DNA of 64,000 nt from Erythrobacter sp. 3-20A1M (GTDB lineage: Bacteria; Pseudomonadota; Alphaproteobacteria; Sphingomonadales; Sphingomonadaceae). A model generated the notes under the pieces. The model was not told where the DNA came from. It saw only the letters and a program-made list of their open reading frames with translations, and searched no databases. A program made the translations under genes and the position numbers. Below, one piece after another: positions 20,447 through 29,897 of this stretch. Positions within the stretch are counted from its first letter, which is position 1. Each line of letters begins with the position of its first letter. The stretch spans positions 1,054,001-1,118,000 of the forward strand of contig NZ_CP045200.1 of NCBI RefSeq assembly GCF_018636735.1. The letters are read 5' to 3'.

Positions 20447-21028
20447 GTGCAATTGCCCGTCTGCTTCACCCACCGGCGCTTCGGCGATTCGCGGGGATGG
20501 TTCACTGAAAGCTACAATGCGAAGGCCTTGGCCGAACAGGGGATCGAGGACCGGTTCGTCCAGGACAATCACTCCTACTCGGCGGCGCGCGGTACGCTTC
20601 GTGGAATCCATCTCCAGGCGCCGCCCTCCGCGCAGGCAAAGCTCGTCCGGTGCGTGCGCGGCGCGATCTGGGACGTGGTCGTCGATCTGCGCGCCGAGTC
20701 CCCGACATACGGGCGCTGGGAGGGTACCAACCTCGACAGCGACGAAGGTCGCCAGCTCTACGTTCCCGTGGGTTTCGGGCATGCCTTCGTCACGCTGACA
20801 CCCGATTGCGAGGTGATCTACAAGGTCAGCGATTACTACGCGCCGGATTGCGAAATCGGCGTGATCTGGAACGATCGCGAGCTGGCCATCGACTGGCCGC
20901 TCGACGGCGAGCCCGAACTATCGGCAAAGGATCGCGAGCTGTCGACGCTGGCCGCATTCGACAGCCCTTTCAGCTATGACGGGCAGCCATTCGAGAAAAT
21001 CCTGGGCACCGGGCCCGATTCCCAATGA
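20447..21028 (+). CDS. rfbC: dTDP-4-dehydrorhamnose 3,5-epimerase
   Basis: RfbC (RmlC) epimerises dTDP-4-keto-6-deoxyglucose at C3 and C5, the third step of dTDP-L-rhamnose synthesis. The 193-residue cupin has the catalytic segment [21 protein letters not shown] with its conserved His and the segments [16 protein letters not shown] and [12 protein letters not shown]. It starts at GTG 20447; AGAGG lies about 11 bases upstream. Length is normal. Its stop overlaps the rfbB start by four bases. Rhamnose made here would feed the EPS glycosyltransferases of the locus. The usual first gene of the set, rfbA, is missing from the window. Confidence 0.95.
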   Translation: MQLPVCFTHRRFGDSRGWFTESYNAKALAEQGIEDRFVQDNHSYSAARGTLRGIHLQAPPSAQAKLVRCVRGAIWDVVVDLRAESPTYGRWEGTNLDSDEGRQLYVPVGFGHAFVTLTPDCEVIYKVSDYYAPDCEIGVIWNDRELAIDWPLDGEPELSAKDRELSTLAAFDSPFSYDGQPFEKILGTGPDSQ

Positions 21029-22107
21029 CGGAGGCGACACTGATCGACCAACGACGTATCCTCGTTACCGGCGGCGCGGGCTTCATCGGCTCGGCGCTGG
21101 TGCGCCACCTGATCGGCGAAACGCAGGCGGAGGTGCTGAACCTCGACAAGCTGACCTATGCCGGCAACCTCGCATCGCTGAAGGATGTGGCCGACGATCC
21201 GCGCTATCGCTTCGTCCAGGCCGATATCTGCGACGGTGAAGCGGTTGCCGCGGCCATCGAGGATTTCCGGCCCGATGCAATCATGCATCTGGCGGCGGAG
21301 AGCCATGTCGATCGCTCGATCGACGGGCCGGCGCAGTTCATCCAGACCAACATCGTCGGCACGTTCGAGATGCTGCAGGCCGCCACGCGGTACTGGAAGG
21401 GGCTGGAAGGGGCGCAGAAGGACACCTTCCGGTTCCATCATATCTCGACCGACGAGGTCTACGGTGCGCTGGGCGACGAGGGGTACTTCACCGAAAGCAC
21501 GGCCTACGATCCGCGTTCGCCCTATTCGGCGTCCAAGGCGGGGTCCGATCATCTGGTCAGCGCGTGGCACCACACCCATGGCCTGCCGACGATCATCACC
21601 AATTGCTCGAACAATTACGGGCCCTACCACTTCCCGGAAAAGCTGATCCCGCTGGTCATCATTCGCGCGGTCGGGGGCGAGGCACTGCCTGTCTATGGGG
21701 ATGGCAGCAACGTGCGCGACTGGCTGTTCGTCGACGACCACGCCCGCGCGCTGACGCTGGCCATGGATCGCGGCACGCCGGGCGAAACATACATGATCGG
21801 CGGTCATTCAGAGCGGACCAATCTGCAGGTGGTGCATGGCATCTGCGATGTGCTGGACAATCTTTCCCCCCGCGCCGACGGGGCCAGCTATCGCGAGCAG
21901 ATCACGTTCGTGTCCGACCGCCCAGGCCACGATTTCCGCTACGCCATCGATCCGTCGAAGATCGAGCGCGAGCTTGGTTGGAAGCCTGCCGAGAACTTCG
22001 AGAGCGGGCTGCGTCGCACGGTAGAGTGGTATCTCGATAACCGCGATTGGTGGGAAGACATCCTGTCGGGCGGATATCGTGCGGAAAGGGTGGGCATTGG
22101 CGGCTGA
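21025..22107 (+). CDS. rfbB: dTDP-glucose 4,6-dehydratase
   Basis: RfbB (RmlB) converts dTDP-glucose to dTDP-4-keto-6-deoxyglucose with bound NAD. The 360-residue protein is an extended SDR enzyme with the NAD loop [16 protein letters not shown], the active-site [13 protein letters not shown] containing Asp-Glu, and the YxxxK pair in [12 protein letters not shown]. The segment [18 protein letters not shown] is diagnostic. It lies second in the rfbC-rfbB-rfbD operon, overlapping both neighbours, and no truncation is seen. The acceptor of the rhamnose is expected to be the lipid-linked EPS repeat. Confidence 0.97.
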   Translation: MTEATLIDQRRILVTGGAGFIGSALVRHLIGETQAEVLNLDKLTYAGNLASLKDVADDPRYRFVQADICDGEAVAAAIEDFRPDAIMHLAAESHVDRSIDGPAQFIQTNIVGTFEMLQAATRYWKGLEGAQKDTFRFHHISTDEVYGALGDEGYFTESTAYDPRSPYSASKAGSDHLVSAWHHTHGLPTIITNCSNNYGPYHFPEKLIPLVIIRAVGGEALPVYGDGSNVRDWLFVDDHARALTLAMDRGTPGETYMIGGHSERTNLQVVHGICDVLDNLSPRADGASYREQITFVSDRPGHDFRYAIDPSKIERELGWKPAENFESGLRRTVEWYLDNRDWWEDILSGGYRAERVGIGG

Positions 22108-23005
22108 TCCGCAAGCTGTGGGGCAAACCTGGCTCGTAACCGGGGGGAGCGGGCAGGTCGGCTCCGCCCTGCGCGAACTCGCCCCGGCTGCTTCGGTCCA
22201 AATTTGCGCGCCGGACCGTTCCGAACTGGACCTTGCGCAGCCGGGCGATGTCGACGAACTCCTTCGCCGGACCAATGCCGAACTGATCGTCAATTGCGGC
22301 GCCTACACCGCCGTCGATGCCGCGGAGGGCGAGGAGGACCTCGCCCGGCGCATCAACGCGGATGCCCCGGGCGTACTCGCGCAGGCGGCGGCGAGCGCGG
22401 GAATCGGTATGGTCCACATCTCGACCGACTATGTCTTCGACGGCGAATTGACCGGGCGCGCCTATCGTGAGGAGGACGATGTCGGTCCGACCGGCGCATA
22501 TGGCCGCACCAAGCTGGCGGGGGAACAAGCCGTTCTGGCCAGCGCCTGTCGCAGCGTGATCTTGCGTACCGCCTGGGTGGTAAGCCCGTTCGGAAAGAAC
22601 TTCGTGAAGACCATGCTGCGACTCGCGGAAGAGCGGGATGAATTGCGCGTGGTCGCTGACCAGTTCGGCAATCCGACATCCGCGCATGATATCGCCCGCG
22701 CCATTCTGACGGTTGGGAAGCGGCTGGCGGGCGACGCCGATTCGCCGACCGGAGTCTATCATTTCACCAACTCCGGTTCGACGAGCTGGCATGGGCTGGC
22801 CCGGCATGTTGTGGACCGGGCGACCCGGTCCACGGGCAGGACGGTCACCGTCGAGCCTATCGCCACTTCGGACTATCCCACGCCCGCGAAACGCCCGGCC
22901 AATTCACGGCTGGATACCGGGAAATTCGCTAGGGACTTCGGCTTTTCTCCGACCCCTTGGGAAGAAGCGGTAGATGACATCGTGGATCGTTTGACCGCCG
23001 ACTGA
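22097..23005 (+). CDS. rfbD: dTDP-4-dehydrorhamnose reductase
   Basis: RfbD (RmlD) reduces dTDP-4-keto-L-rhamnose to dTDP-L-rhamnose with NAD(P)H. The ~302-residue SDR protein has [17 protein letters not shown] at its N-terminus, [17 protein letters not shown] in the middle and the catalytic [13 protein letters not shown]. Start choice is uncertain: TTG at 22097 has a good GGAAAGGG site upstream and is preferred, while an in-frame GTG at 22079 lies in the end of rfbB. It overlaps rfbB by about ten bases. It is the last gene of the rhamnose operon and converges on the TolC gene with about 100 bases between. Confidence 0.95.
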   Translation: MAADPQAVGQTWLVTGGSGQVGSALRELAPAASVQICAPDRSELDLAQPGDVDELLRRTNAELIVNCGAYTAVDAAEGEEDLARRINADAPGVLAQAAASAGIGMVHISTDYVFDGELTGRAYREEDDVGPTGAYGRTKLAGEQAVLASACRSVILRTAWVVSPFGKNFVKTMLRLAEERDELRVVADQFGNPTSAHDIARAILTVGKRLAGDADSPTGVYHFTNSGSTSWHGLARHVVDRATRSTGRTVTVEPIATSDYPTPAKRPANSRLDTGKFARDFGFSPTPWEEAVDDIVDRLTAD

Positions 23006-23106
23006 CCGCTCGACACCGAAGTGATCGAACTCGGCCACGACCGGATTCGATTACCTTCGGGCCCCGACGGGCATCGAAATCGAGGGAGCCGGCGGACTAT
23101 CTCTGC

Positions 23107-24669
23107 CTAAGGCTGATAAGACGGGCCTTGCGGCACCGTTGCGGGAGCGCTCGGATCCTCCGAAATGTGCGGGTTCGGAATGACCGCCGAAGGCATCGTC
23201 TGCCCGTTCGCGCCGACCGGAGGCGATGCGTAGGTTCCGTCGTTCTCCTCCACCACATCGGGCATATCGCGGCCATCGTCGAGCACCAGGCTGTCGAGGG
23301 GATCGACCAGGGGACGCAGCGGCAGGCCAGCAAGGTCAGACAGGGCCGGATCGTAGGCCAGCGGATCGTAGGGCGCGACATCGGCCCCGAACTGCGCGAC
23401 ATCGAGCAGACCCGCCTCGGCGAGCGCGAGGACGGTCGCCGCGTAGCCGTTCGCCGCCGAACCGATCGCGGCGACGCGCGATTCCAGCAGGTCGTTGGTC
23501 GCAATCAGAACGTCGCGCGAGGTGCGCGTGCCCGCCTGCTCCTGCCGACGCACACCTTCCAGCGCCCGTTGCGCCGCGAGGATGGAGTTCTCGTAGATCG
23601 GGGTCGCCGAGGTGGCGGCCTCTGCCTGCGCCCAGCGCGCCCCGATGGTACTGCGCACCGATCGCCGCGCCTGCTCGACATCGAAAATATCCGCCTCGTT
23701 CAGCTCGCGCGCTTCGCGCACGCGCGATGTCAGCGCACCGCCGGTATAAAGCGGCATACGGACTGACACGCCCACGAAAAAGGCCTGCGATCGCGACAGG
23801 TCGCTGAATTGCGACAGGGGCGAACGCTGCGCCGACGCCGTACCGGAAATTACCGGCCCCCTCTCCGCCCGGCGGAGTGCCAGCGTCTCGCGCGAGGCGA
23901 GCTCGTTGTACCGCGAGGCGAGGATTTGCGGGCTGTGCTGTTCGGCCAGGGCGTAGAGCGGTTGCAGCCCCGGCAGTTCCGGCGGCATGGGCAGCGGGGC
24001 CAGGTCGGTGGGGTAATTGCCGACCAGCCGACGGTAATTCGCCGCGCTTCCCTGTAGCGAAGCGAGCGCTTCGCGCGCCTGCGCCAAGGCGACCTGTCGG
24101 CGATTGTCGGTCTGTTCGAGATCGCTGATCGTCACGTCGCGCAAGCGCAGGCGTTCCGATGTCGTTGCGAACTGTTCGTCCAGCAGCTGCGCGATCTGCG
24201 TCCGCACGCGATAGATCGCCAGATCGCGCTGCACCGCGACGTAGGCGATCACCACATCGGCGATCATATTCTGTTCGGTGAAACGCAACTGTTCGAGCGA
24301 CGCGAGCCGCCCCGCTTCGGCCGAATTGAGATTGGCGGCGAGCTGGCCCGACGTGAAGAGAGGCTGATCGAGCGTCACCTCGTATGTGTGCGTGGCCCCG
24401 TCGCGTTCGCCGCCAAACACGCCATTCGTGCGCTCCGCGGCATAGACATAGCTGCCGCTGGCAGAGATCTGGGGGCCAAATTGCGCCTTAGCCTGCGTGA
24501 CGACCTCGTCCGACGCGCGGGTGCGCGCGCGCTGAGCCTCCAGCTCCGGGTTGCTCTGATACGCTTTCGCCAGCGCGTCTGCGAGCGTTTCGGCGTGAAG
24601 CGGGGCTGCGACCAGGGCGACGGTCAGCAACAAACCCCGCCGGATCGCTCGCCTTGTTATACTGGGCAT
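23107..24669 (-). CDS. TolC family outer membrane channel protein
   Basis: This 520-residue protein is an outer-membrane efflux/secretion duct of the TolC family and is the likely exit channel of the adjacent type I secretion system. A signal peptide (RRGLLLTVALVAAPLHAE) precedes two OEP repeats; the first opens with TLADALAKAYQSNPELEAQR, a family hallmark, and long helices follow with segments such as YNELASRETLALRRAERGP and RREQEQAGTRTSRDVL-like spacing. The C-terminal ~70 residues are an acidic proline-rich extension beyond the usual barrel-helix core. It is divergent from the ABC gene, with a shared 154-160 base promoter region that holds several TTAA-rich patches. Confidence 0.92.
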   Translation of the reverse strand: MPSITRRAIRRGLLLTVALVAAPLHAETLADALAKAYQSNPELEAQRARTRASDEVVTQAKAQFGPQISASGSYVYAAERTNGVFGGERDGATHTYEVTLDQPLFTSGQLAANLNSAEAGRLASLEQLRFTEQNMIADVVIAYVAVQRDLAIYRVRTQIAQLLDEQFATTSERLRLRDVTISDLEQTDNRRQVALAQAREALASLQGSAANYRRLVGNYPTDLAPLPMPPELPGLQPLYALAEQHSPQILASRYNELASRETLALRRAERGPVISGTASAQRSPLSQFSDLSRSQAFFVGVSVRMPLYTGGALTSRVREARELNEADIFDVEQARRSVRSTIGARWAQAEAATSATPIYENSILAAQRALEGVRRQEQAGTRTSRDVLIATNDLLESRVAAIGSAANGYAATVLALAEAGLLDVAQFGADVAPYDPLAYDPALSDLAGLPLRPLVDPLDSLVLDDGRDMPDVVEENDGTYASPPVGANGQTMPSAVIPNPHISEDPSAPATVPQGPSYQP

Positions 24670-24829
24670 GGTCCCCCCGACACGTGCATGGTTAACTCTG
24701 TTTAAGTATATACCAGCTAGGTCGCTGGTCGAAAGTTCTTCGAAGCGGGTGATTCGATCTTATGCACGGCGTAAACGCACCCTCGCCTAAGAGAAGCTGG
24801 CAGAGGCCGAAAGTGCGGATTATTTGAGG
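24670..24829. promoter_or_regulatory. Divergent promoter region of the type I secretion genes
   Basis: This gap lies between the TolC gene (leftward) and the secretion ABC gene (rightward). It contains the AT-rich stretch GTTAACTCTGTTTAAGTATA near 24690-24710, which stands out from the high-GC background and is a plausible promoter core for one or both genes. No clear operator or terminator was found. Confidence 0.4.
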
Positions 24830-26539
24830 ATGACACTCGGCAAGGAACTGAAACAGGCTTTGCGGCCGCTGCGGCCCGCGCTGGTGCCGATCGTCCTCAT
24901 CAGCGCGGTCTTGAACGTGCTGATGCTGGGCGGCTCGTTCTTCATGCTGTTGGTCTATGACGAGGTTCTGCCGAGCCGCAGCGTACCGACTCTCATAGGC
25001 CTGCTCGGGATCATCATCGTGGTCTATCTGTTCCTGGGCGGGCTAGACTACATCCGCTCTCGGATCATGGTGCAACTGGGCACGCTGGCCTCAAGCCGCC
25101 TGAGCAAGCGGGTGCTGGATTTGGTATCGCGCTACGAACTGTCGGTCGGCCCCCTGCGCAATGCCAGCCAGCCGATCCGCGACCTCGACCAGATTCGCAG
25201 TTTCCTCTCGAGTGCCGGTCCGCTCGCGTTTCTCGACCTGCCTTGGGTGCTCCTCTTCCTGGGGGTCCTGTTCCTGTTCCACTGGAGCCTTGGGCTGCTG
25301 GCCCTGTTCGGCGTGATAACCCTCGTCATCCTGATGATCGCGACCGACCGCATGACCTCGCGCCGGGTGCGGGAAGTGGCCGAACTTTCCGCCAGCCGGT
25401 ACACCGCCGCGGAAAATATTAGGCGGGGTTCCGAAACGCTGCAGGCCATGGGCATGATGCGCAACCAGGAGCGCGGCTGGCTCGAACTGGAGCGCGACAA
25501 TACGGTGCTCAGCGACAAGCTGGCCCGCACCTCCGGCGGGATGACCAGCCTGACCAAGGGGCTGCGGATGTTTCTCCAGTCGCTTGTCCTAGCGCTCGGT
25601 GCCTATCTGGTGATCCAGGGGGAGGCGACCGGAGGTATCATCATTGCCGGCTCGATCCTGTCGGCACGGGCGCTCGCTCCTATCGAACAGACCATCGCCC
25701 AGTGGAAAAGCGCGGTCAGCAGCGTGCAGGCCCTGCGGCGGCTGGGCGGCATGTTCGACCAGGTGCCCGAGCGGACGGACCCGACTCCACTGCCCCTGCC
25801 GACCGAAAAGCTGGAAGTGATCTCGCTGGTTTCCGGCCCGCCGGGGATGAAGAAGGTCACGATCGGCAATATCAGCTTCTCGCTGCAGAAGGGGGACGCA
25901 CTGGCGGTCGTCGGCCGCAGCGGGTCCGGCAAATCCTCGCTCGTCAGGGCGATTTGCGGAATCTGGCCCGCTTTGCAGGGACACATCCGGCTGGACGGCG
26001 CGACTCTCGACCAGTGGGCACCCGAAACGCTGGGAAGCACGATCGGTTATGTCCCGCAATCGATCGACATGTTTCCGGGTACCGTGGCGCAGAATATCTC
26101 CCGGTTCGAGCCTGATGCCGCGATGGAAGATATTCTCGCCGCGGCCCGCGAGGCCGGATTGCACGATTTCATCGTCCGGCTCGACGGCGGTTACGATCAC
26201 ATGCTCGGCCCCCAAGGCGGCACGCTTTCGGCGGGGCAGATGCAAAGGCTCGCACTGGCCCGCGCGCTCTACAAGAACCCCTTCCTGCTGGTGCTGGACG
26301 AACCCAACAGCAATCTGGATGCCGACGGCGAACGCGCGCTCGTCGCGGCGATAGAGGGTGCCCGGGCGCGCGGCGCTATCGTGATCGTCGTCGCCCACCG
26401 GCCCAGCATTCTGACCTACATGAGCCACGTATTGGTGATGAATGCCGGCCGGCTCGAGCGGTTCAGCACGACCGAAGAATCGCAGTTCAACGTCCGCAAG
26501 ATTTCGGCCAACGAAAAGCAGCTGAGAGGCCAGGCATGA
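24830..26539 (+). CDS. Type I secretion ABC permease/ATPase (PrtD-like)
   Basis: This ~569-residue inner-membrane protein is the energy component of a type I secretion system. Five or six helices occupy residues about 20-290 (for example VLNVLMLGGSFFMLLVYDEV), followed by an ATPase domain with Walker A GRSGSGKSSLVRAI near residue 361, the signature LSAGQMQRLALARAL and Walker B LLVLDEPNSNLDADGE. The order and the VYDEVLPSRSVPTLIGL segment match PrtD-type exporters of RTX proteins. A TTG two codons upstream is an alternative start; neither has an ideal ribosome site. The stop overlaps the HlyD gene by four bases. Its likely substrate is the RTX-tailed beta-helix protein downstream. Confidence 0.93.
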   Translation: MTLGKELKQALRPLRPALVPIVLISAVLNVLMLGGSFFMLLVYDEVLPSRSVPTLIGLLGIIIVVYLFLGGLDYIRSRIMVQLGTLASSRLSKRVLDLVSRYELSVGPLRNASQPIRDLDQIRSFLSSAGPLAFLDLPWVLLFLGVLFLFHWSLGLLALFGVITLVILMIATDRMTSRRVREVAELSASRYTAAENIRRGSETLQAMGMMRNQERGWLELERDNTVLSDKLARTSGGMTSLTKGLRMFLQSLVLALGAYLVIQGEATGGIIIAGSILSARALAPIEQTIAQWKSAVSSVQALRRLGGMFDQVPERTDPTPLPLPTEKLEVISLVSGPPGMKKVTIGNISFSLQKGDALAVVGRSGSGKSSLVRAICGIWPALQGHIRLDGATLDQWAPETLGSTIGYVPQSIDMFPGTVAQNISRFEPDAAMEDILAAAREAGLHDFIVRLDGGYDHMLGPQGGTLSAGQMQRLALARALYKNPFLLVLDEPNSNLDADGERALVAAIEGARARGAIVIVVAHRPSILTYMSHVLVMNAGRLERFSTTEESQFNVRKISANEKQLRGQA

Positions 26540-27887
26540 ACGAGCTGGTGACCCGCCCCACGCAGAGCACGGCGCTGTCGACCTATTCGCAGTTCGTCGA
26601 GGAGACGACGCAGCCGCAACTGCAACGCACCATTCGCATCGGCCTGATCGCGATCGCGGTGCTGGTATTCGGGTTGGGCGGCATGGCCGCCTTCATTCCG
26701 ATGACCGGCGCGGTGATCGCCAGCGGCGCGGTCGCGGTAGAAGGATCGGTGAAACACATCGGCCATCCCTTCGGCGGAGTGGTGTCCGATATCCTTGTCG
26801 CCGATGGCGACCGGGTCGAGAAGAACCAGCCGCTGCTGCGGCTCGATACCACCGTCAGCGGCGCGACCTCCGACCTTGCGGGACAGAGCGTCGACCAATT
26901 GCTGGCGCTCGAAGCGCGGTTGAAGGCGGAACGCGACGGAACCGGGCTGGTCTTCCCCGCCGAGCTTACCAGTCGCGCGGACGACCCGGAAGTCGCCGCC
27001 ATCATGCGCAACGAGCGGCGCAATTTCCAGGTCGGACGCGAATCGCGGGGGCGCAGGTCGCGCAGTTGAGCCAACGCAGCCGACAGGCCGCCGCCGATAT
27101 TCAGGCCTATCGCAGCCAGCTCAACTCCTATGCCCGCCAGTCCGCCCTGATCGACGAGGAACTGGAACAGACTCGCGAGCTCTATCGCGACAAGCTGACG
27201 ACGCTGGACCGGCTCAACGCGCTGGAACGGTCCGCCGCCAGCCTCGATGCGAATCGGCAGACTGCCTCGGCCAACATCCAGCAAGCACAGGCGCGGATCA
27301 GCGAATTCCGGGCACAGGCGGGCACTGTCGGAGCCACGGACAAGAGTGCGGCGGCCGAGGAACTCGTTCGGGTCCAGTCGGCGCTCGCCGATCTCAAGAA
27401 GCAGAAGGTGGCGGCGGACGACACGCTCGACCGCACGGTGATCCGCGCGCCGGAAGCGGGAATCGTCGACAAGATGTCGGTGAAGACCATCGGCGCGGTC
27501 ATCCCGGCAGGCGAAACCCTGCTGGAGATCGTGCCCGATGCCGACGATCTGACCGTCCAGGCCCGCATCCTGCCGAACGATATCGACCAGATCGATGAGG
27601 GGCAGAAGGCCGTCCTGCTGTTCAGCGGACTGAACCGACAGACAACCCCGGAGATCGAGGGCGTGGTGTCCTTCGTTTCTCCGGACAGCGCGACCGACGA
27701 TGCAGGCCACACCTTCTATCGCGTGACGATCGAAATCCCCGAAGACCAGCTGCGCAGGCTGGGCAATGTGAAGCTGCGAGTCGGGATGCCGGTGGAGGCG
27801 TTCATCCAGACCAACGAGCGCACGATGCTGAGCTTTTTCCTGCGCCCCTTGACGGATCAGCTGCGGCGCTCTTTCCGCTCCAATTGA
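26536..27887 (+). pseudogene. HlyD-type membrane fusion protein of the type I secretion system, frameshifted
   Basis: The periplasmic adaptor that should link the ABC exporter to TolC is split into two frames. The first (26536-27069) encodes an N-terminal cytoplasmic tail, one membrane helix (IGLIAIAVLVFGLGGMAAFI) and the first lipoyl half (GGVVSDILVADGDRVEKNQP). The second, open through 27887, encodes the coiled-coil hairpin, the second lipoyl half (DRTVIRAPEAGIVDKM) and the C-terminal beta-barrel, ending LSFFLRPLTDQLRRSFR. Together they give about 450 residues, normal for the family. Adding one G to the G run at 27047-27051 restores a single frame through RGAQVAQLSQR, a segment typical of the hairpin. 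The second frame has only a TTG at 27066 and no ribosome site, so it is not a separate gene. A sequencing error is possible. Confidence 0.85.
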
Positions 27888-28127
27888 AGTACATGGTTAC
27901 GCTCGAGTAAATCTTAAGCCGCGTAACCGGGCGCGCGATAGCCCCGATCATCGGATTCGCGGCGATTCCCGCAATCGCCGCTGACTGTGTGTCTGCTCGA
28001 GCAGGCGTCACGCGTTAACCCTAGCTTTTGGGCCGTCGTTACAAATCGCGGGGTATTCAAGAGCCTGAATCGAAACAGGGGCGACCGTCCTCAAAGGGAC
28101 CGGTCCGGTCGACACCAGGAGCTTGAA
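27888..28127 (+). promoter_or_regulatory. Intergenic region with hairpin upstream of the RTX gene
   Basis: The 240-base gap between the adaptor gene and the RTX gene has a perfect nine-base stem at 27959-27981 (GCGGCGATT, loop CCCGC, AATCGCCGC). No T run follows, so if it ends the secretion transcript it does so weakly. The stretch after it (CGTTAACCCTAGC near 28012) is relatively AT-rich and may be the promoter of the RTX gene. The gene start has a clear AGGAG site at about 28117-28121. Confidence 0.45.
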
Positions 28128-29837
28128 ATGACCGACTTTTACGTGGGCGATACGAAACAGCTGGAACAGGCGATTGCAAACTCGTCGCCCGGTGACACGA
28201 TATACCTTGCGCCGGGCAGGTACGATAACGTGTCCATCAAGGACATCCAGCAGGCGGGTCTTCGCATCACCTCGCTCGATCCAAACGATCCGGCAACGAT
28301 TACCAGCATGTCGATCAAGAGCGCGTCTGGCATCGACTTCTCCAACATCGACTTTCACGCCGTCGAGGGTGGGAACAATGTCTTCCTGCTCTACGCGACC
28401 GACGACATAAGCTTCGATCATATCACGGTGCACGGCCCCGCCGGCCTGGGTTCGGCGCAGGAATCCTCAGCATTCATGATTCGCGAAAGCACGAATGTCA
28501 GCGTTACCAATTCCGAATTCTACGATCTCCAGCACGCACTCAAATTGCTAGACGTGACCGGCGCGGTAATCGACGGCAACAGCTTTCACGACATCCGCAC
28601 CGACGGCATCCGGGGCGGCGGCGTCTCCGAAGCCGTCATCTCGAACAACCACTTCACCAATTTCAATCCCGCGGAAAACGACCATCCGGACGGTATCCAG
28701 CTGTGGTCGACCCATCAGGACACCGCCGCGCACGATATCACCATCACCGGCAATGTGGTGGTGCGCGGCGACGGCGACCCGATCCAGGGTATCTTCATCC
28801 GCGATACGCACAAGGAACTGCCGTTCGAGAATGTGACGATCACGGACAATATCGTCCTTGGCGGTCTGTACAACGGCATCGCCATCGGAGGCGTCGTGGG
28901 CGGCACACTGTCGGACAACATCGTCGCGGGATATCCGGACCAGCGTTCCTGGATTCGCGTCAACCGCGAGAAGGACTTCACGATCGTCGATAACGAGGCG
29001 ACCAGATATTCCTTCGACGATCGGGATAGTCCGCATTTTGACCATAACACCCTGTTGCCGGAAGGCGCCGATTACGCCTCGATGGCGGATGCGGTTCCGC
29101 CCGGGTCCAGCGCCGCGGAGTACATTGCCGCGTTCGAGAGCGGGCAAGCTCCGGCTCCCGCGCCCGAACCGACCCCCGAGCCAACTCCTGCGCCGGAACC
29201 CGACAACGCACCGGATCCGGGCTCGATCCACATTCCCACCCCCCAACCCGATACGGACGTGCCGCTTGAGTCCGATGGGAAGGGACCTGCTGGCGAAGGC
29301 ACCGTGGATGTGCCTGTAGATGGCGGTCCGTCGTTCGTGGATATCCATGGGACGGACGCCGGAGAGTCGCTTTTCGGTACCTATGCGAGAACGGCCAATG
29401 ATCGCATCATGGGTGGGGACGGCGACGATTCGCTCTTCGGTCGCGATGGCGACGACTTCCTGATCGGCGGCAACGGCTCGGATCTTCTGCGAGGCGGAGA
29501 GGGTGCCGACACGCTTACCGGGGGGGCGGGCAACGACCGATTCGCCTTCCTCGATGGCGATCTGACGCGCGACGCCTACGATACGATCACGGATTTCACG
29601 ACCGGAGAAGATCGGCTCAATTTCAAGGCGATGGATGCCAACGCCCTGATGTCAGGAAACCAGAACTTCACCTTCATCGGTGCCGCGGCTTTCACTGGCC
29701 GCGCGGGTGAATTGAATTACACCGATCACGCGGACGGTCTGCTCATGGGCGGAGACCTAGACGGCGATGGTGTCGCCGATTTCTTCCTCAAGCTCGAAGG
29801 CGTGCACACGTTGAGCAAGGCCGATATGTGGCTGTGA
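28128..29837 (+). CDS. Secreted RTX protein with right-handed parallel beta-helix domain
   Basis: This 569-residue protein has no Sec signal and ends in features of type I secretion substrates. Residues about 1-330 form a right-handed beta-helix, opening with SSPGDTIYLAPGRYDNVSIK and containing RTDGIRGGGVSEAVISNNHF, DHPDGIQLWSTHQD and PFENVTITDN repeats. A proline-rich linker follows (about residues 341-370), then a cluster of calcium-binding RTX nonapeptides near residue 430 (GGDGDDSLFG, GRDGDDFLIG, GGNGSDLLRG) and a C-terminal region with ITDFTTGEDRLNF that ends in hydrophobic residues. Parallel beta-helices opening this way are common in polysaccharide lyases and epimerases, so an EPS-cutting or EPS-modifying enzyme is likely; the activity is inferred. 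AGGAG precedes the ATG. The type I genes lie just upstream. Confidence 0.88.
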   Translation: MTDFYVGDTKQLEQAIANSSPGDTIYLAPGRYDNVSIKDIQQAGLRITSLDPNDPATITSMSIKSASGIDFSNIDFHAVEGGNNVFLLYATDDISFDHITVHGPAGLGSAQESSAFMIRESTNVSVTNSEFYDLQHALKLLDVTGAVIDGNSFHDIRTDGIRGGGVSEAVISNNHFTNFNPAENDHPDGIQLWSTHQDTAAHDITITGNVVVRGDGDPIQGIFIRDTHKELPFENVTITDNIVLGGLYNGIAIGGVVGGTLSDNIVAGYPDQRSWIRVNREKDFTIVDNEATRYSFDDRDSPHFDHNTLLPEGADYASMADAVPPGSSAAEYIAAFESGQAPAPAPEPTPEPTPAPEPDNAPDPGSIHIPTPQPDTDVPLESDGKGPAGEGTVDVPVDGGPSFVDIHGTDAGESLFGTYARTANDRIMGGDGDDSLFGRDGDDFLIGGNGSDLLRGGEGADTLTGGAGNDRFAFLDGDLTRDAYDTITDFTTGEDRLNFKAMDANALMSGNQNFTFIGAAAFTGRAGELNYTDHADGLLMGGDLDGDGVADFFLKLEGVHTLSKADMWL

Positions 29838-29865
29838 AGGCCCACTCGACAGATTTACTGATGCG

Positions 29866-29897
29866 ATTGCGCCGGGTGTCATACCCGGCGCAATTGT
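29866..29897. terminator. Bidirectional intrinsic terminator
   Basis: A perfect 12-base stem, ATTGCGCCGGGT and ACCCGGCGCAAT with a five-base GTCAT loop, sits between two convergent genes. It is followed by TGTTTA on the plus strand. Position and symmetry suit a terminator for both the RTX gene and the beta-helix lipoprotein gene, whose stop codon lies immediately after it. Confidence 0.8.

Noticed and set aside
27066-27887. Second half of the HlyD reading frame as an independent gene
   Set aside because: It has only a TTG start with no ribosome site, begins in the middle of a conserved domain, and joins the preceding frame with a one-base change.
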